A stretch of 64,000 nt of DNA from Castanea sativa (GCF_040712315.1 NC_134013.1:60921001-60985000); one strand, 5' to 3'. Positions 1 through 12,970 are shown, numbered from the stretch's first letter. The notes: generated by a model not told the origin, from the sequence alone. Numbers and translations are program-made.

Positions 1-310
1 ATATATTTTTATTTTGTTTCAATAATTTCTACATAGTGAATCATTTGATTCTTTAATATATTTTGAACTTTTAGAAGTTTTAATATCTGAAATTTTGAGT
101 TATTTTTTTGCTGTATCTGAAACTGTTTGACAAATTTTTTGTAAGCCATTGTAAGTTCAAACAATGACTTCTTCATTAAATTGTAACACAAATTGAAGTC
201 ATACAAGAGTAAATCATGCAATGATGTAGTTTCTTAAATTTTTTATAAATTTATTTTAATCTACCTCACAAATAGGTAGGTTCCCGTGCATAGACGAGTT
301 AGCGACTAGT
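1..310 (+). mobile_element. Possible Helitron 3' end
   Basis: The stretch ends in CTAGT at 306-310. This is preceded at about 281-300 by a degenerate hairpin-like sequence beginning CCCGTGCATAGACG. Plant Helitrons end in CTAGT (CTRR) a few bases after a GC-rich hairpin, often starting CCCGTGC. The second hairpin arm is poorly preserved, the 5' end is not visible and may lie outside the window, and no Rep/helicase coding is present. Assignment rests on this short terminal pattern only. Confidence 0.33.
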
Positions 311-763
311 TGTTTATTATACTGATGGCTGAAATCGACTCTTTAGACTCTTTGGTAAACTAGACTTTTTACCAAAGTCAGCCACTGGCCTTTTATTTAA
401 TAAAAGCCCTACATATGTTTCTTAATTAAATTCAAATATACAATGGCATTGAATTTAATTGTGCTCGTGCTTGCTATGATGATTTTTTGTTTTGTTTAGT
501 GTCATAATTTTTCATTTATCTCAATTTGAAATATACATGTTTAATATCACACATTTTGGTCTTTCAAGGCATCCAAGAACATTTAAAAAATTGTTTCTCA
601 AAAAAAAAAAAAAAAGAGAACATTAAAAAAAATGCTGAAAAGAATAATAATAGAATTTCTACTGTTTTCTAACTTTTTACTCAAAATTATAATAATAAAA
701 TTTGATATCAACGGGTAATTAAGGCAAGACAAAAGATAGTGAACCAAACACCCATAAACAAAT

Positions 764-841
764 TTTCTATAACATCTTTCTTATAGTTCACTCATCATAA
801 AGTTTCTATAACATCTTTCTTATAGTTCACTCATCATAGAA
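764..841. repeat. 39-bp tandem duplication
   Basis: Two nearly identical copies of a 39-bp unit lie head to tail. Each contains TTCTATAACATC followed by TTATAGTTCACTCATCAT. The second copy starts 39 bases after the first. The surrounding 311-985 is AT-rich non-coding DNA in which I see no other feature. Confidence 0.85.
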
Positions 842-996
842 GGTCATAGAGTTATCAATTTACAATATATATAGTTGAGAAAGTATGATACACAATATAA
901 TTCAATTGAATAAGTAGTTTATAAATTTTGGTCAGAGACTTACCAATTTTGACAAGAAAACGTTTGTCCATTTAGAAGAATTCAATATAAGAAATA

Positions 997-1339
997 GGTG
1001 GAAAATGCGCATTTGACCCTAATTTTAAAACTATGTAATAAAATTATTCTGTTTTGAAACTAATTAGCAAAATGCTCATGTTTTTAAAATTCAATTTTAA
1101 CAAAATTGAGTTTTGTGTAAAACTCGATATCCTCAAAATCAAGTTATATGTATATTTTTAAGTGTAACTTTACATTAGTAATGTTGAGTTCTACTTAAAT
1201 TTTCAAAAAAATTTAAGTGGCAAAATATGCATAGAACTTGACATTGTTAATGTTGAGTTTCACCTGTTACTTGATTTTGTTCAAAACAGGGATATTTTGC
1301 TGCATAGTTTGTAAATTAAGGGTAAATGCATATTTCTCC
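997..1339. mobile_element. Fold-back MITE, probably MULE-derived
   Basis: The ends are long imperfect inverted repeats. The left end starts GGTGGAAAATGCGCATTT, and the reverse complement of the right end starts GGAGAAATATGCATTT. The similarity continues inward for about 60 bases. The element is flanked by TATAAGAAATA (986-996) and TATAAAAAATA (1340-1350), an 11-bp direct repeat with one mismatch, which fits the 9-11-bp target duplications of Mutator-like elements. It is 343 bp with no coding capacity, so it would be a non-autonomous element. Confidence 0.62.
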
Positions 1340-1744
1340 TATAAAAAATAGTCGGCGTGGAAGAGGATAGTGTCGGTTTTTAAAATAGGATGAAAGAATG
1401 AAGAAGAAATTGAAAGAATATTGTGGGTTTGGAGTTTTTGAGATTTAATGTTAATAGAATTTTTCCTTATGCATGCATTCCACGATGTTGGAAAGGGGAA
1501 GAGATGAACAAATGAAATGAGAAGTTGTGATTGATTTTTGCATAGGTTTGTTTTCTGGTTTTTTTTTTTAATAGAACGTGGGAAAGGGATAGTTTTTTTT
1601 TTTTTAAATTAATTAATTTATTATTATAGGAATGTGGGGTAGTGGGAACTTGGAAATTGGATTTTTTTATCATATGAACATTGGGTAGGTTTTTTGTTTT
1701 TAATTTTTGCAAAAATTAACTTTTCAAATCCTCTTAATATTTAG

Positions 1745-2035
1745 AGAAGAGATATTTGCTCTCTTCATTCTAAACATTCAAAATTTTTATTTGCTCTCCT
1801 AACATTATCATTTGGATTTGCTCCATTTCATTGATGTGTCATGCTTGGCTATTCGTTAAGTGCTAGATTAATCAAAACATTTTCAAAACATGGAATATCA
1901 AAACAAATACAAATATAGAGGGTGTTGTTGGTCTAGCACTTAACAAACTATTTGGCAAAATGCATTGATGTACGAGAGCAAATTCAAATGAAACCTAACA
2001 TTAGTGGAGAAAAATGTTAGGGGGAAAAATCAAAT
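1745..2035. mobile_element. Fold-back (MITE-like) inverted repeat
   Basis: The left half around 1790-1865 (CATTTGGATTTGCTCC ... GTTAAGTGCTAGA) is matched in reverse complement by the right half around 1932-2020. The most inward arm, GTTAAGTGCTAGA, pairs exactly with TCTAGCACTTAAC at about 1933-1945. The outer boundaries are approximate and no target duplication was identified. No coding potential is seen. Confidence 0.5.
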
Positions 2036-2261
2036 TACCCAAACTATAGGGATGTAATTATCGATTTAGTCTTAAATTTAATTAAACAACCTAATATACT
2101 ACACCTACGAAACAATAACTAAACCTAATATACATACATATAATTGTTTTATTTACTTACGGGTATTTAAAATAATATAGTTTTCATTAGTATTGTTATT
2201 AATTTTTGTGTTGTAACTAAAATCATTTTCATTAAAAAGCACCAATTAGAAAGCGAAATAC

Positions 2262-2363
2262 ACCAAGAACCTTTTAGCATAACTGGTTAACACTTTCTAG
2301 TATTTTAATAGAGACTTTCAATGTTTAAATTCCTCCTCCTTCATTGCAACTATCGAATTATTA
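2262..2363 (+). mobile_element. tRNA-derived SINE (family A copy)
   Basis: A box-A-like TAGCATAACTGG is followed about 45 bases later by a box-B-like GTTTAAATTCC, and the unit ends in a poly-A run at about 2351-2363. The same order of blocks occurs inverted at 23600-23707, so this looks like a dispersed family. The promoter boxes are degenerate and target duplications were not resolved. Confidence 0.45.
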
Positions 2364-3408
2364 AAAAAAAAAAAAGAAAGAAAGAAAGAAAGCATAGCAC
2401 TCCTATAGGAGTACAATGTAGTTTATTATGACTAGCTTGTACTTCAATACAAGGAGTCTCCTCAATCCAACTGATTTGGTATATTTTTATTAGACCATTT
2501 ATAAATAATGCATCTGGCATTTAACGGACACATCATTGAATATGGACAAAATGGCTTATTTCAAAATGCCAAATAACATTTAGGGTCCAAATCCAAATTT
2601 TTGAACGAGGAGGCATAATCATATGCCCCTTAACTTTTATGGGCGCATATTGTAATTTATTAAAAAATAAATCAACTACAACTGTCCAACAATGAATTAC
2701 ACCATTGAGATTATTATATACCTTATTATTTTCCAGATTCCATGTATCCAGGTTTATTAATCCAATACATCATAGATAATCCAGAACAAAGCTTCTATAC
2801 GTTAAAATCATGACAAAGAGGGAGCATAAATACATATGCTTCTTTCAATGTGAAAGGCTATATGCCTACATCTTACAGAGTCCAGGATGTATTAAACTTC
2901 TAGCCCATCTACATTCTTTTCACAGTGAAGTAGTTCCCTGGAAGTAAAAATTTAAAGCAGATCAGATAGAGTCCCATCCTCAGATATTCAGACTTGAGTC
3001 CTGCAAATTCAATGTAAGCCAGTCAGAAGCACTAATTATTGGGGAAAAAACTGAAGAGTCTGCTCATTTACCTTCATTTGACATAGAAGAATCACCTTTG
3101 ACTTAAAAACACTTCTTAGTTCTGTTCTGGCTGCGGTAGAAGGAATATGTTCATAATTTAAAGTATTATATTGGTTTTGCATTAATTAGTCCTGACTTCA
3201 TACACTTTTATGTGCTTTATGCAAGGGCACTACTAAGTTGCAACACTAGGTCGCAATCCAGGATTATCAGAGATGGACAGATTCTCAACTTCCTTTTCAG
3301 TGATCCCATCCAGTGCATATATCTAACTGTGATGCACCCATTCCGTGAAGTTTCAAAGACTTCAGCAAGTAAAAAATTGTATGTTTTTCTTCCCTAGGAA
3401 AAAAGAAA
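2364..3408. other. Intergenic / 3' flank of the Mfd-like gene
   Basis: AT-rich DNA with a (GAAA)n run near 2372-2391 and a short palindrome ACTCCTATAGGAGT around 2399-2412. The part nearest 3409 must contain the 3' untranslated region of the minus-strand helicase gene, but no polyadenylation site can be fixed. No further gene is seen. Confidence 0.5.
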
Positions 3409-6400
3409 CTAATATTTTATTAGTGCTGGCAGCGAAGCATGAAGTTCAGCCAAGCATTGAAAAATCCAATTTAGCAGTTGATCTCTTGGTAGCTCTAAAA
3501 GTAGTTCTGCCTGCACAAAGGAAAAGATTTCAAAATGAAACAGATTGTAAAACTAACCTGTCAAACCCAAAGAGCACTTCAGATGTAAAATTTTAGCATT
3601 AGTAGTGATGCATAGCATTACTGATGGATTCTGTCAACTTCATGCATGTCAAAACCAATACTAGCAAGGAGGATGGGAAGAGTAAGGAGCCTCATGTCAC
3701 CAACGCATTAGATGCATGGAGGAAAGTTGGACAATAATTAATTATGGGATTGCAAAGTTAACCATACAGCAAGATGATAACATCTGAATGCAAACTTTTT
3801 TTTTTTTTTTCATCAAATCCTTCCTCTAACTGGGCAATTGAATAAAATTTATCATCATAGACTAGAGATGCCAGTCAAAATGCAATGTTGGCTTCTATGG
3901 TAGACTCTCAACTCTTTTATAGAACCCCCCCAAAAAAAAAATTATTGCAGTTATACCAAGTAAGATCCTTCAAAATATAAAGTGATGGTTTCTTCATTTT
4001 TTTAGTGACCAAAACAAAAGAATTAGTGACATTGGGAATTATCCTTGATTGGGGATTGATTGCATGGAAAAGGCAAGAGTATTAACAGTAAAACCACACA
4101 TCACAAAGCCAAAAACCAAAAGAAGTAACATATATTACCTTAATTAGGTCATCCTCTAGAACCAAAGAATTTCGGTGAACATCAGACACCATTGACTCTG
4201 TAATCAGCTTAAAAACCAGTTTAGTCATGTTTGTTTTCATACCGACCATCTTTCCTGAAGCATAGATTCTTTTTATCCCTAGATCTGCTGCCATCCTCCT
4301 CACATAAAGCTTCTTCAATAGAAGCTCCATGGAGTAAGGCTCTTTTCCATATTGGCAACGCAGATTTTCTGTAAATTGCATCAAACTCCAGATTTCTTTC
4401 TCAGCAGCTTTCTCAGCTTCATTAATTATTTCCATAGGGTTCTCCAAATAATTTATGTACTCAGAAGGGAGATGAGGGTTTATATTTATATCAACCTGGC
4501 ATGAAAAAATAAATACAAAAGGTATTAGAAACTAAAGCTTTAATATGCATTGATTCCCATTAGAGACTACTAGTAGGTTTGATTTTTCATGAATCCATAA
4601 CAGAAATTAGGCTTATGATGAAACCTAAATAGCTCTTCTTTCTTGTGGACAGTCAGGCTGTTTATAATTAGAATATTTAGGCAACCATTATTTCAGTTAG
4701 GTGAATCAAAACCAACCAAAATGGATATCCTAAGAAAGAAGATATAATACAGCACTGACTTCAGATGGCACAACCCTACTGCTACATGTGCTTTTAATCA
4801 TGAAGGATGAAGCTGTTACTCTGTCATCTGCTGGGACTATGGTTTTAATGGCCTTCCTGTGTAATCATTCAATGTTGCAATAATAGTTCTTACCGATTAA
4901 TCATGGAGGATAAAGGGGAAACAAAATTCACTTAATCTTGTAGAAAATCTCTTCTTCCAGAACAAGGCAACTTTAGAATGAAAATATGCTCTCTGAAAAA
5001 CAGGAATAGGGCACTGTTTGAAGAACAGCAAGAGGTCATTGTGCAGGCTGTCACCCTCAGTGATCGATCCACTGAGGAGACTAAGGAATTATATAATTTC
5101 AATATATTTCTAATTAAACTCACCCCCAGGTGAGCTTGGACTCAACTTCTTTTAAACAGAAGACCAATGTAAGAGTTCCAGGGAAAAGATATTTAACAAA
5201 AGAAGTCCCAGTTATATTTCAGAACATCTTAAAAGTTATTGAGCTTCATACTATCTGTGGCCATTCAACACAACTTCAAATTTTCGAAGATGAGCTGAAG
5301 ACCCATTAAGATATGGTTTCATGTTTTAATCTAAATCAGAAACCAAAGTAGAATCGACTTCTAAAACCTTTGTTATTATGCTACAAAAACCTTTGTTATT
5401 ATGCTACAAAACAAAGTTTTATGACTTAAGAAGATGGATTTGATTACCCGTACAGACTGGTAAGGAACGGAAATCACACGATGCTCTTCAACCTGGGAAT
5501 CAATGGAAACAGTGTAAGTCCTATATTAGAGGCACAGGAATTGAGCTGAATGTACTAGATACTTAGAAAGCCCAGCCAACAAAAATAGTCATTCTTTTTA
5601 GCACACATGTTTACAAATATCCATGCATGCACCCACACAAAATTATAAAACTAGCAGGCTTGTCTGGTCATTAATAAAGTTGAAAAGCATTGTGATATAC
5701 CATCACTTAGACATTTAGATGAGCAAAGCATAGTGGATATGGCAAAGCAACTAAAAGACACCAAAGTGGAAGCAAGAAGCTATTATTATTCACACAGCAC
5801 ATCAAACCGAATACTTCTTATAAAGTCAAAACATCTATGAGAGTGGAACATAAGCTAGAAGTACCTTGGACAAGCTCTCAAAGAGCATCTCAAAGAAGAG
5901 ATCAATGCCAACATTTCCAACATCACCTGTCTGTTGCTCACCAAAGATGGTGCCAAAACCTCTAATACCCATGTCTCTTTCTGCAAGTTGAAAGCCTTGG
6001 CCAAGTTCACGGCATTCTTCTAGAGCAGCAAGCCTCTCCTAAAGCAAAAGCACAAAGTGAAACTTTAGGCAATTACAAGTCAGGAAACACTATAAACTAG
6101 GAGCTCGTTGATGCACCTAGAAGATGAAGACAATCATGAAAAAAGATTAAGAACAATCCACAAAGCTGGATTGTATAAGTACAGGTTCAGAACAAAAATC
6201 ATACCAGTGCTTGATCAGTCAGTAGTGACTTATCTGGGTAAAATAAATGTGCATGAGCTTCCTTATATGCCCGCCCTACTCTTCCACGCAACTATGGGAA
6301 TTAAACAATTGACGACAGTATTAGCAGATATAAAAGATGATAAAAAAGCAGAAAGTCAAGCAAGCACTAGAAGTCCTATATAAATTTAAATATTCCAGTG

Positions 6401-8972
6401 AGTGCACACCATTGCAGAAATACATAAATGACAAATCAAGCAAGCACTAGAAGTCCTATATAAATTTAAATATTCCAGGAGAGAGGAGTATCTTTGATTT
6501 CCTCATACACACACACCCCTAGTAATATTCAGACATAGGATCCTTTTTCAAAAAGAAAATACCAAGTTTTTTTTTTGGGTCTTGAAAACTATTATACCTG
6601 TCATATTTTTTCATCTAGTATTTCAAGTTATTAAGAAACACACTGAATTCTTCTTAAAAATAAAAGATAAATAAACATACTGAATTAAGTCTCTAGGCTC
6701 ATAGCCACACTGAACATTATATTGGTACTATGAGGAAAAATTCCCTAAAATTTTTCATTTAATATTGAAAGGTTCTCACTTAAAATGCTCTGATATCAAG
6801 AAACATATACAATATTCAAGGAAAGCAGAAAGAACAGGACCTGATACAACTGCGCTAAGCCAAATTGTTGAACCTCCTGAACTATGATGGTGTTTGCATT
6901 TTGAATGTCAAGCCCACTTTCCACAATATTTGTGCATATAAGAATTTTAATTTCACCTTGTGCAAATTTCTCCATGGTTTCCTCAAGCTGCCTTGAGTAT
7001 TGCTGCAATAAGAGCACATGGCATAGTGCATGAACAACCAAAAAGGAAAAAACACTAGTTAGCCACACTAAGCAGGTATGACATAGCTGAAAACATATAC
7101 AGAGCCATACATTATCCCCAAATGTATAAAGTTTCAATGCTGTATTCAAATTCTGGAGTTAATGATGTTCAAAATTAATTTTTCCTGAATTTAGACAGCC
7201 ACATGAGCAACTATGACAACTTTCTCAATAACAAACAAGATACACAATAATTGAATATTTGCCCGAGGATCATTGGAAAAAAGCACTATTTATGGACTTG
7301 TGCTGCAGCTTTCCACACACAATTCATAAGGTTGCTCGCCAAGAGACAAAAAATAATATAAAGAACATTCTTGGGTAAATTCCAAGATTGGTTGCAGTTC
7401 TTGATGTGAAAAAATGAAAATTTTTGAAGGTGCATTCAGATATAAAAGCTATTAAACTTGCTTTCAGATTATTCATATCTGCCCACGGCAAGTTATTACA
7501 AAAGTCAGCAAACTTCGATCCTAGCAATGTCTACACTTAAATATTAAACTTGAAACCACCCTTAATTGTGAAACATTATTTTCTAAATATTCATGATGAT
7601 TAAGGCATAGTTCAATTGTTTTTTATTCCATTATTCAAAACTCAAAAGTGTGCTACATAAATTGTTAATAACATATAGTTCTGTCTTTGGAACCTGACTT
7701 TCATATCCTACTAACTCACTTGAAATATAACATGTTATAAAAATGTGACTACCTTTCCATGTGCAATAGCTATTTCAACAGTTGGAAATGACTGTTCGAG
7801 AAATTCCATCACTTCTTCCAGTCCTGTTAGATCGTAATAGTCAGAAAATATAATGAACAAAGCATAAAGCAAATGTAGAAGTATTGTTGGAGAAATTAAC
7901 TTTTGATTTCATGTCTATGTATTCCATTGATTCCAAAGTTTGTTATTAAGTATAAAAATTTATAGAAAGAATTTTCTCCTTCTCCTTGTGGCCTCTCTTT
8001 CTATAATTTAATAAATAAATAAAATGACTCTTAACACATGTATGGTAGAGTTCCCCACTGTATTGAATGGTCTACACAGAGTGATATATGCATATGATTG
8101 ATAATGGTAACAACATAACAATAATATACACAATCAACTGCCACTCTCCAGGCACCCAGATGATAGAACAGAATAATTTTACCGCCCAGGAATTGATATG
8201 AAAAATAAACAAAGAAATGTCATAGTTAAAAAAAGAATCTAGCAACAACAAAAAAATCAGAAGTGACTTGTCAGAAATCACCTTTGATACGAGGTAGAAC
8301 ATAAAAAACTTGGCCCCCGCGGTCCAGCTCATACTTGATGGCTGATATTACATTTTCCTTGCTATATGCTGAAAGGTGAGTTTTTATTGGTACTCTTTCT
8401 GGAGGTGGAGTTGAAATCAAACTGAAAGAGGAGGAAATGAACTTACAACACTACCATTTAGAGAACCAGAAAGCTGTTATCCTTGACTGTTAAAATATGT
8501 TTTTAGCAAGGTTATGTCTAAGTCACAGCAAACAATCATATGAGTGTAATATCCACCTGAAACACATGCTGTACACCAAATATGCCCACAGTGTCATATA
8601 CCATTCATTTCTTCATTTTCACATCAAATTTAACCCTTACCATGTAGTAGAAAGTATGTAAATTCCTTCATAAAGTTTTCAAGAGACAATAAATTAATCT
8701 CATCGGGGTTTTCTTAGAGAAACAACCCATCTTAACAAAGCTTAAGTCCCAACTACCTCTAATAATTAAATTGTGAAAATTTTACTTCTGTGAATAATTC
8801 AAAAGGGTAAGAATGTCTATAAGATAAATTGTGATCTAAAATATCACAAATTTGCTGAATCTAATACCTCATTCTTGTATCAGTGCCCTTACTCATTGTC
8901 CAGTTGTACAAATAAATGATGAGATTCACATTGCATGAATGTTATTAAAATAAATGAGGGTTCTAGAAATCG

Positions 8973-9010
<38 letters not shown>

Positions 9011-11814
9011 TCATCCAACTACATCAGCTACTCAACTGCCTTAACTTACATCAAAACAAATAGAACTCTAAACATCTGGATTTAATATCAGAAGAAGAAC
9101 CACAATGCAATCAAATATCTACTTATGATCTATATCTTCAACAAGCTTGGTACCTTGCATCACGAAACCCAGTCAATGCTAAATAAAGGGTTCTTGGTAT
9201 AGGCGTTGCTGAGAGCGTAAGAACATCAACTGAAGTTTTGAATGAAGCAATCTTCTCCTTCTGCTTGACGCCAAACCTCTGTAAAGTAAATAAATATTGC
9301 AAATTAATCAAGAATGTAAATAAACGTAGGTCAACAAGTAGAGGGTTTGTTGTAAATTGAAATTATTTGAAACTTGCAATGTTATTCCATTATTTCTTAT
9401 ATAGTATAAAGGTAAAGGAATAACTACAGGCTTCCTGTTACAAAAGTAGAGTTCCTTATTGTGCAATTTTGTTCAACTGGATGGCGTCTTTGAGGTGATT
9501 CCCTTTTCATCTTTCCTAAAATTCCTTAAATTCAAACATGACTCGTCCTTTTTTTCCTGTAGGCATGTCATGTGTACTTCCCATGTACTTTGGTTCCTCC
9601 TTTCCTTACAATAAAATTAATTTTCATAAAAAGAAAGGGACAACTGCAAAAGGATTGAAAAGAAGACCTGTTCCTCATCTACCACGAGAAGACCTAGATT
9701 ATTATACACAACACGATTTCCAAGAAGCGAGTGAGTCCCAACAATAATGTCCAGTTGACCATTTTTAATCATGTGCAAGTGCTCCTCTTTCTCTGCTTTG
9801 GTCTGCATATTATCATAGTTCTGTTAAATCTCAAACCTAAATGACAATGGCATATTATTCGTGGAAAATTTTTCAAACTGTACTCCTAATGCTAGTCATG
9901 ATTGCTTCACCTATGGAATAGATCAGGTAATGCAATTCAAGGGTGCAGCTTCTTGTAAGTCATCTATGCTACTATTTTAAGGCTTGAATATTACATAACA
10001 GTAATCAAAGAGTATCAAAACTGCTTAGTATAAGAGACAAATTCCACCAACCTGAAACCTGCTCATGAGTCCAACCTTCGTTTCAGGATACATAGAAAAT
10101 CGCTCTGAAATAACCTCAAAATGTTGTTTGGCTAATACAATTGTAGGTGCTAGAACCATAGCTTGCTTACCTGCTGAGACTACACAAAATATGGCACGTA
10201 ATGCAACTTCAGTTTTACCAAAGCCAACATCTCCACAAATTAATCGGTCCATCGGAGTTTCTCTTTCTGTCAAATCCTTCCCCACATCAATGAAAGCCTG
10301 TTATGAGGAAAACATTTAAGAATGGAAGGAATAGAATCCATCCATTTTTTTTGTCAATTTCAGAACTTCTAATCTACTATTCTATTGTGACATAAGAGGA
10401 CTTCAGTTTTAATTTAAGCACCAAGAGGGGAAAAAAAATAATGATAACATAATTCCAAACCAGCCAATCTCTGCAGATTGCCATTAACTACAAGCCAGAT
10501 GAACTCAGATGAAGATCTATAGCTAAGCAAATTAACACAAAAGATAGTAGTACTACCTGTTTTTGATCTGGTGTGGGTTCAAAAGGAAATTGAGCTTCAA
10601 ATTCAGCCATGGAAGGACTCTTTGGGTAGGGAGGCCTTCTTTGTTTTAGCCTATGTAGATACAGCTCCATCAAGTCAACAACCATTTTCTGTATCGCAAC
10701 CTTTCCTTTAGTCTTTCTCCTCTCCCATACAGTCGTGTCATTCAATTTACTCAATGTCCGGGGCCTCTTTGTTTCATTCGGGCTGGAAATATAACAATAT
10801 GGTGACACAACAAAAGCAAAAAAAAAAAAAAAAAATACAGAGATTGCCACAATAGTGTCTAAACAATCATCAAAGTTCATAAAATACTTCATTCATTGGG
10901 AAACTTTCCAAGCAGGCGATAACTCTAATTTCATGTTCAAACATACGATTAAACGTTCCACTGGTCTAGTAAGTAGATTCAACATAAACCACTCATTTTC
11001 TTTCTTTCACTCCTTTTCAACTACTTGCATCCAAGTTCATTTTATACAACTGACAAAACAGTTTAGAAAGATACACAGAATGAATATATTATAGGACAAA
11101 AGTAGACTACATGTCCCTCTAATTAAATTCAAACACATAACTGTATCAAATTTAATTCTCCTTGCAAAAGACAACACTGTTTGTGCTATACACCTAAAAT
11201 GGATTAAGGAAAACGTACAGATTATATCGATAGAGCAAACGAGAAGCCTGGGTGAGAGGAAGCTTAGCCATTCCATCTGCATATTCTATGAACACATACT
11301 CGACTGGGTTTGGAGAATCTTTAGGAACATCGAATTTAATACCCACAAATCTTCCAACACCCACTTTTTTATGCACAACATAGTCCCCAGAGCGAAGACT
11401 ATATGGGTCCACTTTGTAACTGAACCCACCATTCTTTTTGGGCTGTCTATCTCCCTTGAGTTTTTGCAAGCCCCTCTGTTGCTGCTCCTTCACTAGCTGA
11501 ATATACTTCTCAGCCTCCTTCGAGTCCATGACGGTTCTCGAAGCGTCTCGCTTGTTATAGTCACGGCGAATCCTCTCGTTTAGTAACGAAATGGGGTCTT
11601 GGTCGGGTTCCATTTTGTCTCTGGAGAGAGGGAGAGAGAAGTTCTGGGTGTAGACAGCTTTGGTGAGTGAAAGTGAAAGTGAAAGTGAAGGTTTGGTTTT
11701 GAAGTGGCAAGGACACCTGAGACCCAACAGTGTCCATAGCTTTGGAGATGAGCTGAGCTTCTTCAAAACCAGAGGCCTGGAAATGTCGGGTACTGGGAGC
11801 AGAGAACAAGCCAT
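3409..11814 (-). CDS. Plastid Mfd/TRCF-like ATP-dependent DNA translocase (At3g02060 type)
   Basis: Thirteen exons, each checked for AG/GT borders and frame: 11219-11814, 10557-10782, 10052-10297, 9668-9802, 9154-9278, 8282-8421, 7753-7823, 6841-7002, 6205-6291, 5865-6038, 5448-5492, 4139-4495, 3409-3510. Together they encode 821 residues, close to the roughly 820 I recall for the Arabidopsis homologue. Residues 1-65 are Ser/Leu-rich and basic, like a plastid transit peptide. A CarD/RNA-polymerase-interaction (RID) fold follows at about 138-200 ([18 protein letters not shown]). Superfamily-2 motor motifs are intact: Walker A GDVGFGKT (K302), DEEQ at 398-401, SAT at 424-426, motif [12 protein letters not shown] from 537, and motif VI LRGRVGR at 568-574. 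A C-terminal TRCF domain spans about 670-775. Bacterial Mfd removes stalled RNA polymerase and recruits UvrA. This plant form starts directly at the RID module and lacks the UvrB-like region, so a role in clearing plastid RNA polymerase or remodelling DNA is inferred. All motor motifs are intact, so the gene looks functional. Confidence 0.96.
5363..5407. repeat. 23-bp tandem duplication in an Mfd-like gene intron
   Basis: AAAACCTTTGTTATTATGC followed by TAC occurs twice head to tail with a 23-base period, in the intron between exons 12 and 11. It does not touch a splice site. Confidence 0.8.
6357..6478. repeat. Direct repeat pair in an Mfd-like gene intron
   Basis: A 42-bp block (CAAGCAAGCACTAGAAGTCC onward) at 6357-6398 recurs almost unchanged at 6437-6478, an 80-base period. 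It lies in the intron between exons 9 and 8. It looks like a local duplication. Confidence 0.85.
8975..9008. repeat. (GA)n microsatellite
   Basis: Seventeen GA dinucleotides in the intron between exons 6 and 5 of the Mfd-like gene. Confidence 0.95.
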
Positions 11815-12104
11815 TGAAGAAGAAGAAGAGTGAGAGGTTAAATGGAGAATTTGGACATTGGAGAATTTGGATAAATCAGAGGTGGAGGTTTTGGAGGGGT
11901 TTTACTTTTCAATCAAGAAGTGGCATTTCAGTTATCTATTGTAAAAAAGGTAGTAGAATTTGTGTGTGTGTGGAAGCTATGTGGCATAGGGATATCTAAG
12001 CATGTGATGTGGCTCTGTGTTGAAACATGAAAATGATAATAATACTGCTTGTGGTTGTGAGCAAATTTTTCCTAGGTTGTTAACATGTGGGTATTTTCTC
12101 AATA
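11815..12104 (-). promoter_or_regulatory. 5' flank of the Mfd-like gene
   Basis: This stretch lies directly upstream of the chosen start codon (11812-11814). A GA-rich block, CTTCTTCTTC in gene orientation, sits just before the ATG and probably belongs to the 5' leader. I see no clear TATA box. A transposon begins at 12108, so the unshared promoter region is only about 300 bp. Confidence 0.4.
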
Positions 12105-12279
12105 TAAGAGCAACCACATTAGCTCTTTTAAAAATTTCCTCTATTTTACACAAAAAATCTACCTTTTCTATTTTACACTATCATTTTTACAAAATCTTCA
12201 CATCAGTTCCTCTATTTTACCCATCTTTTAATTAAATAATTAATACTCTCACAATTTTTTATTATTTTTCCTAACCACC

Positions 12280-12563
12280 TTGACAAAACGCGCGCTCTCT
12301 CTCTCTCCTCTCATTTCTGATTTTTTTCTCTCTCTTTTCTTTCTCATTTCTCATTCTTTTCTCTCTCGCTCTCTCTTTCTCTCCTTTCTCATTTCAGACT
12401 TTTTTTTTTCTCTCTCTTTCTACTCGTTTCAGATCATCTCTTTCTCTCTACCATCCCGTTTCAGATCAACTCTCTCTCTCTCTCTACCCATTTCAGATCA
12501 TCTCTCTCTCTCTCTCTACCCGTTTCAGATCATCCTGTTTCAGAATCTCTCTCTCTCTCTCTC
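12280..12563. repeat. CT-rich degenerate tandem repeat
   Basis: Repeated blocks of CTCTCTCT alternate with TTTCAGATCATC or TTTCAGATCAAC. The units are roughly 35-45 bases and irregular. The long translated stretches here are artefacts of the simple sequence. Confidence 0.8.
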
Positions 12564-12569
12564 GATTAA

Positions 12570-12780
12570 CACTTCGATCCACTCGGATCCGAGCTCCGAT
12601 CCGCTCCGATCCACTAGCTCCGATCCACACTGATCCACCGGCTCCAATCCGAGCTCCGAGCTCCGATCCACCAGCTCCGATCCGAGCTTCGAGTTTCGAT
12701 CCATAATCCACCAGCTCGGAGCTCCGATCCACAAGGACTGATCCACAGCCACGAGCTCCGATCTGAGCTCCGATCCACTA
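12570..12780. repeat. GAGCTCCGATCC minisatellite
   Basis: GAGCTCCGATCC and close variants (CAGCTCCGATCC, CTAGCTCCGATCC, CGGCTCCAATCC) are repeated about a dozen times with short spacers. The block is GC-rich in an AT-rich neighbourhood and is rich in SacI-like and dam-like sequence. It lies inside the 12108-13140 element. Confidence 0.85.
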
Positions 12781-12970
12781 TCTGTGTGTGTATCTCTTTT
12801 TTTTTTTTTTTTTGAGAAGTGTATCGCTGTGATGATTTCTGTGTGTTTGTTTGTGGGTGTGTTTGTGTGCATCTGAGGAAAACAAAGATGAGCAGTTAAC
12901 TAGGTTGTTGAGCACGGATAGGAAAGAGAAAAAAAGGAGCCAATGGAAATTAATAAAAAAAGGGATAAAC

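Noticed and set aside
12280..12872. Long open frames on both strands in the CT- and GATCC-rich block
   Set aside because: They translate simple repeats (Ser/Leu/Phe or Gly/Ser/Arg/Glu runs) and lie in a transposon. No domain or splice context supports a protein.
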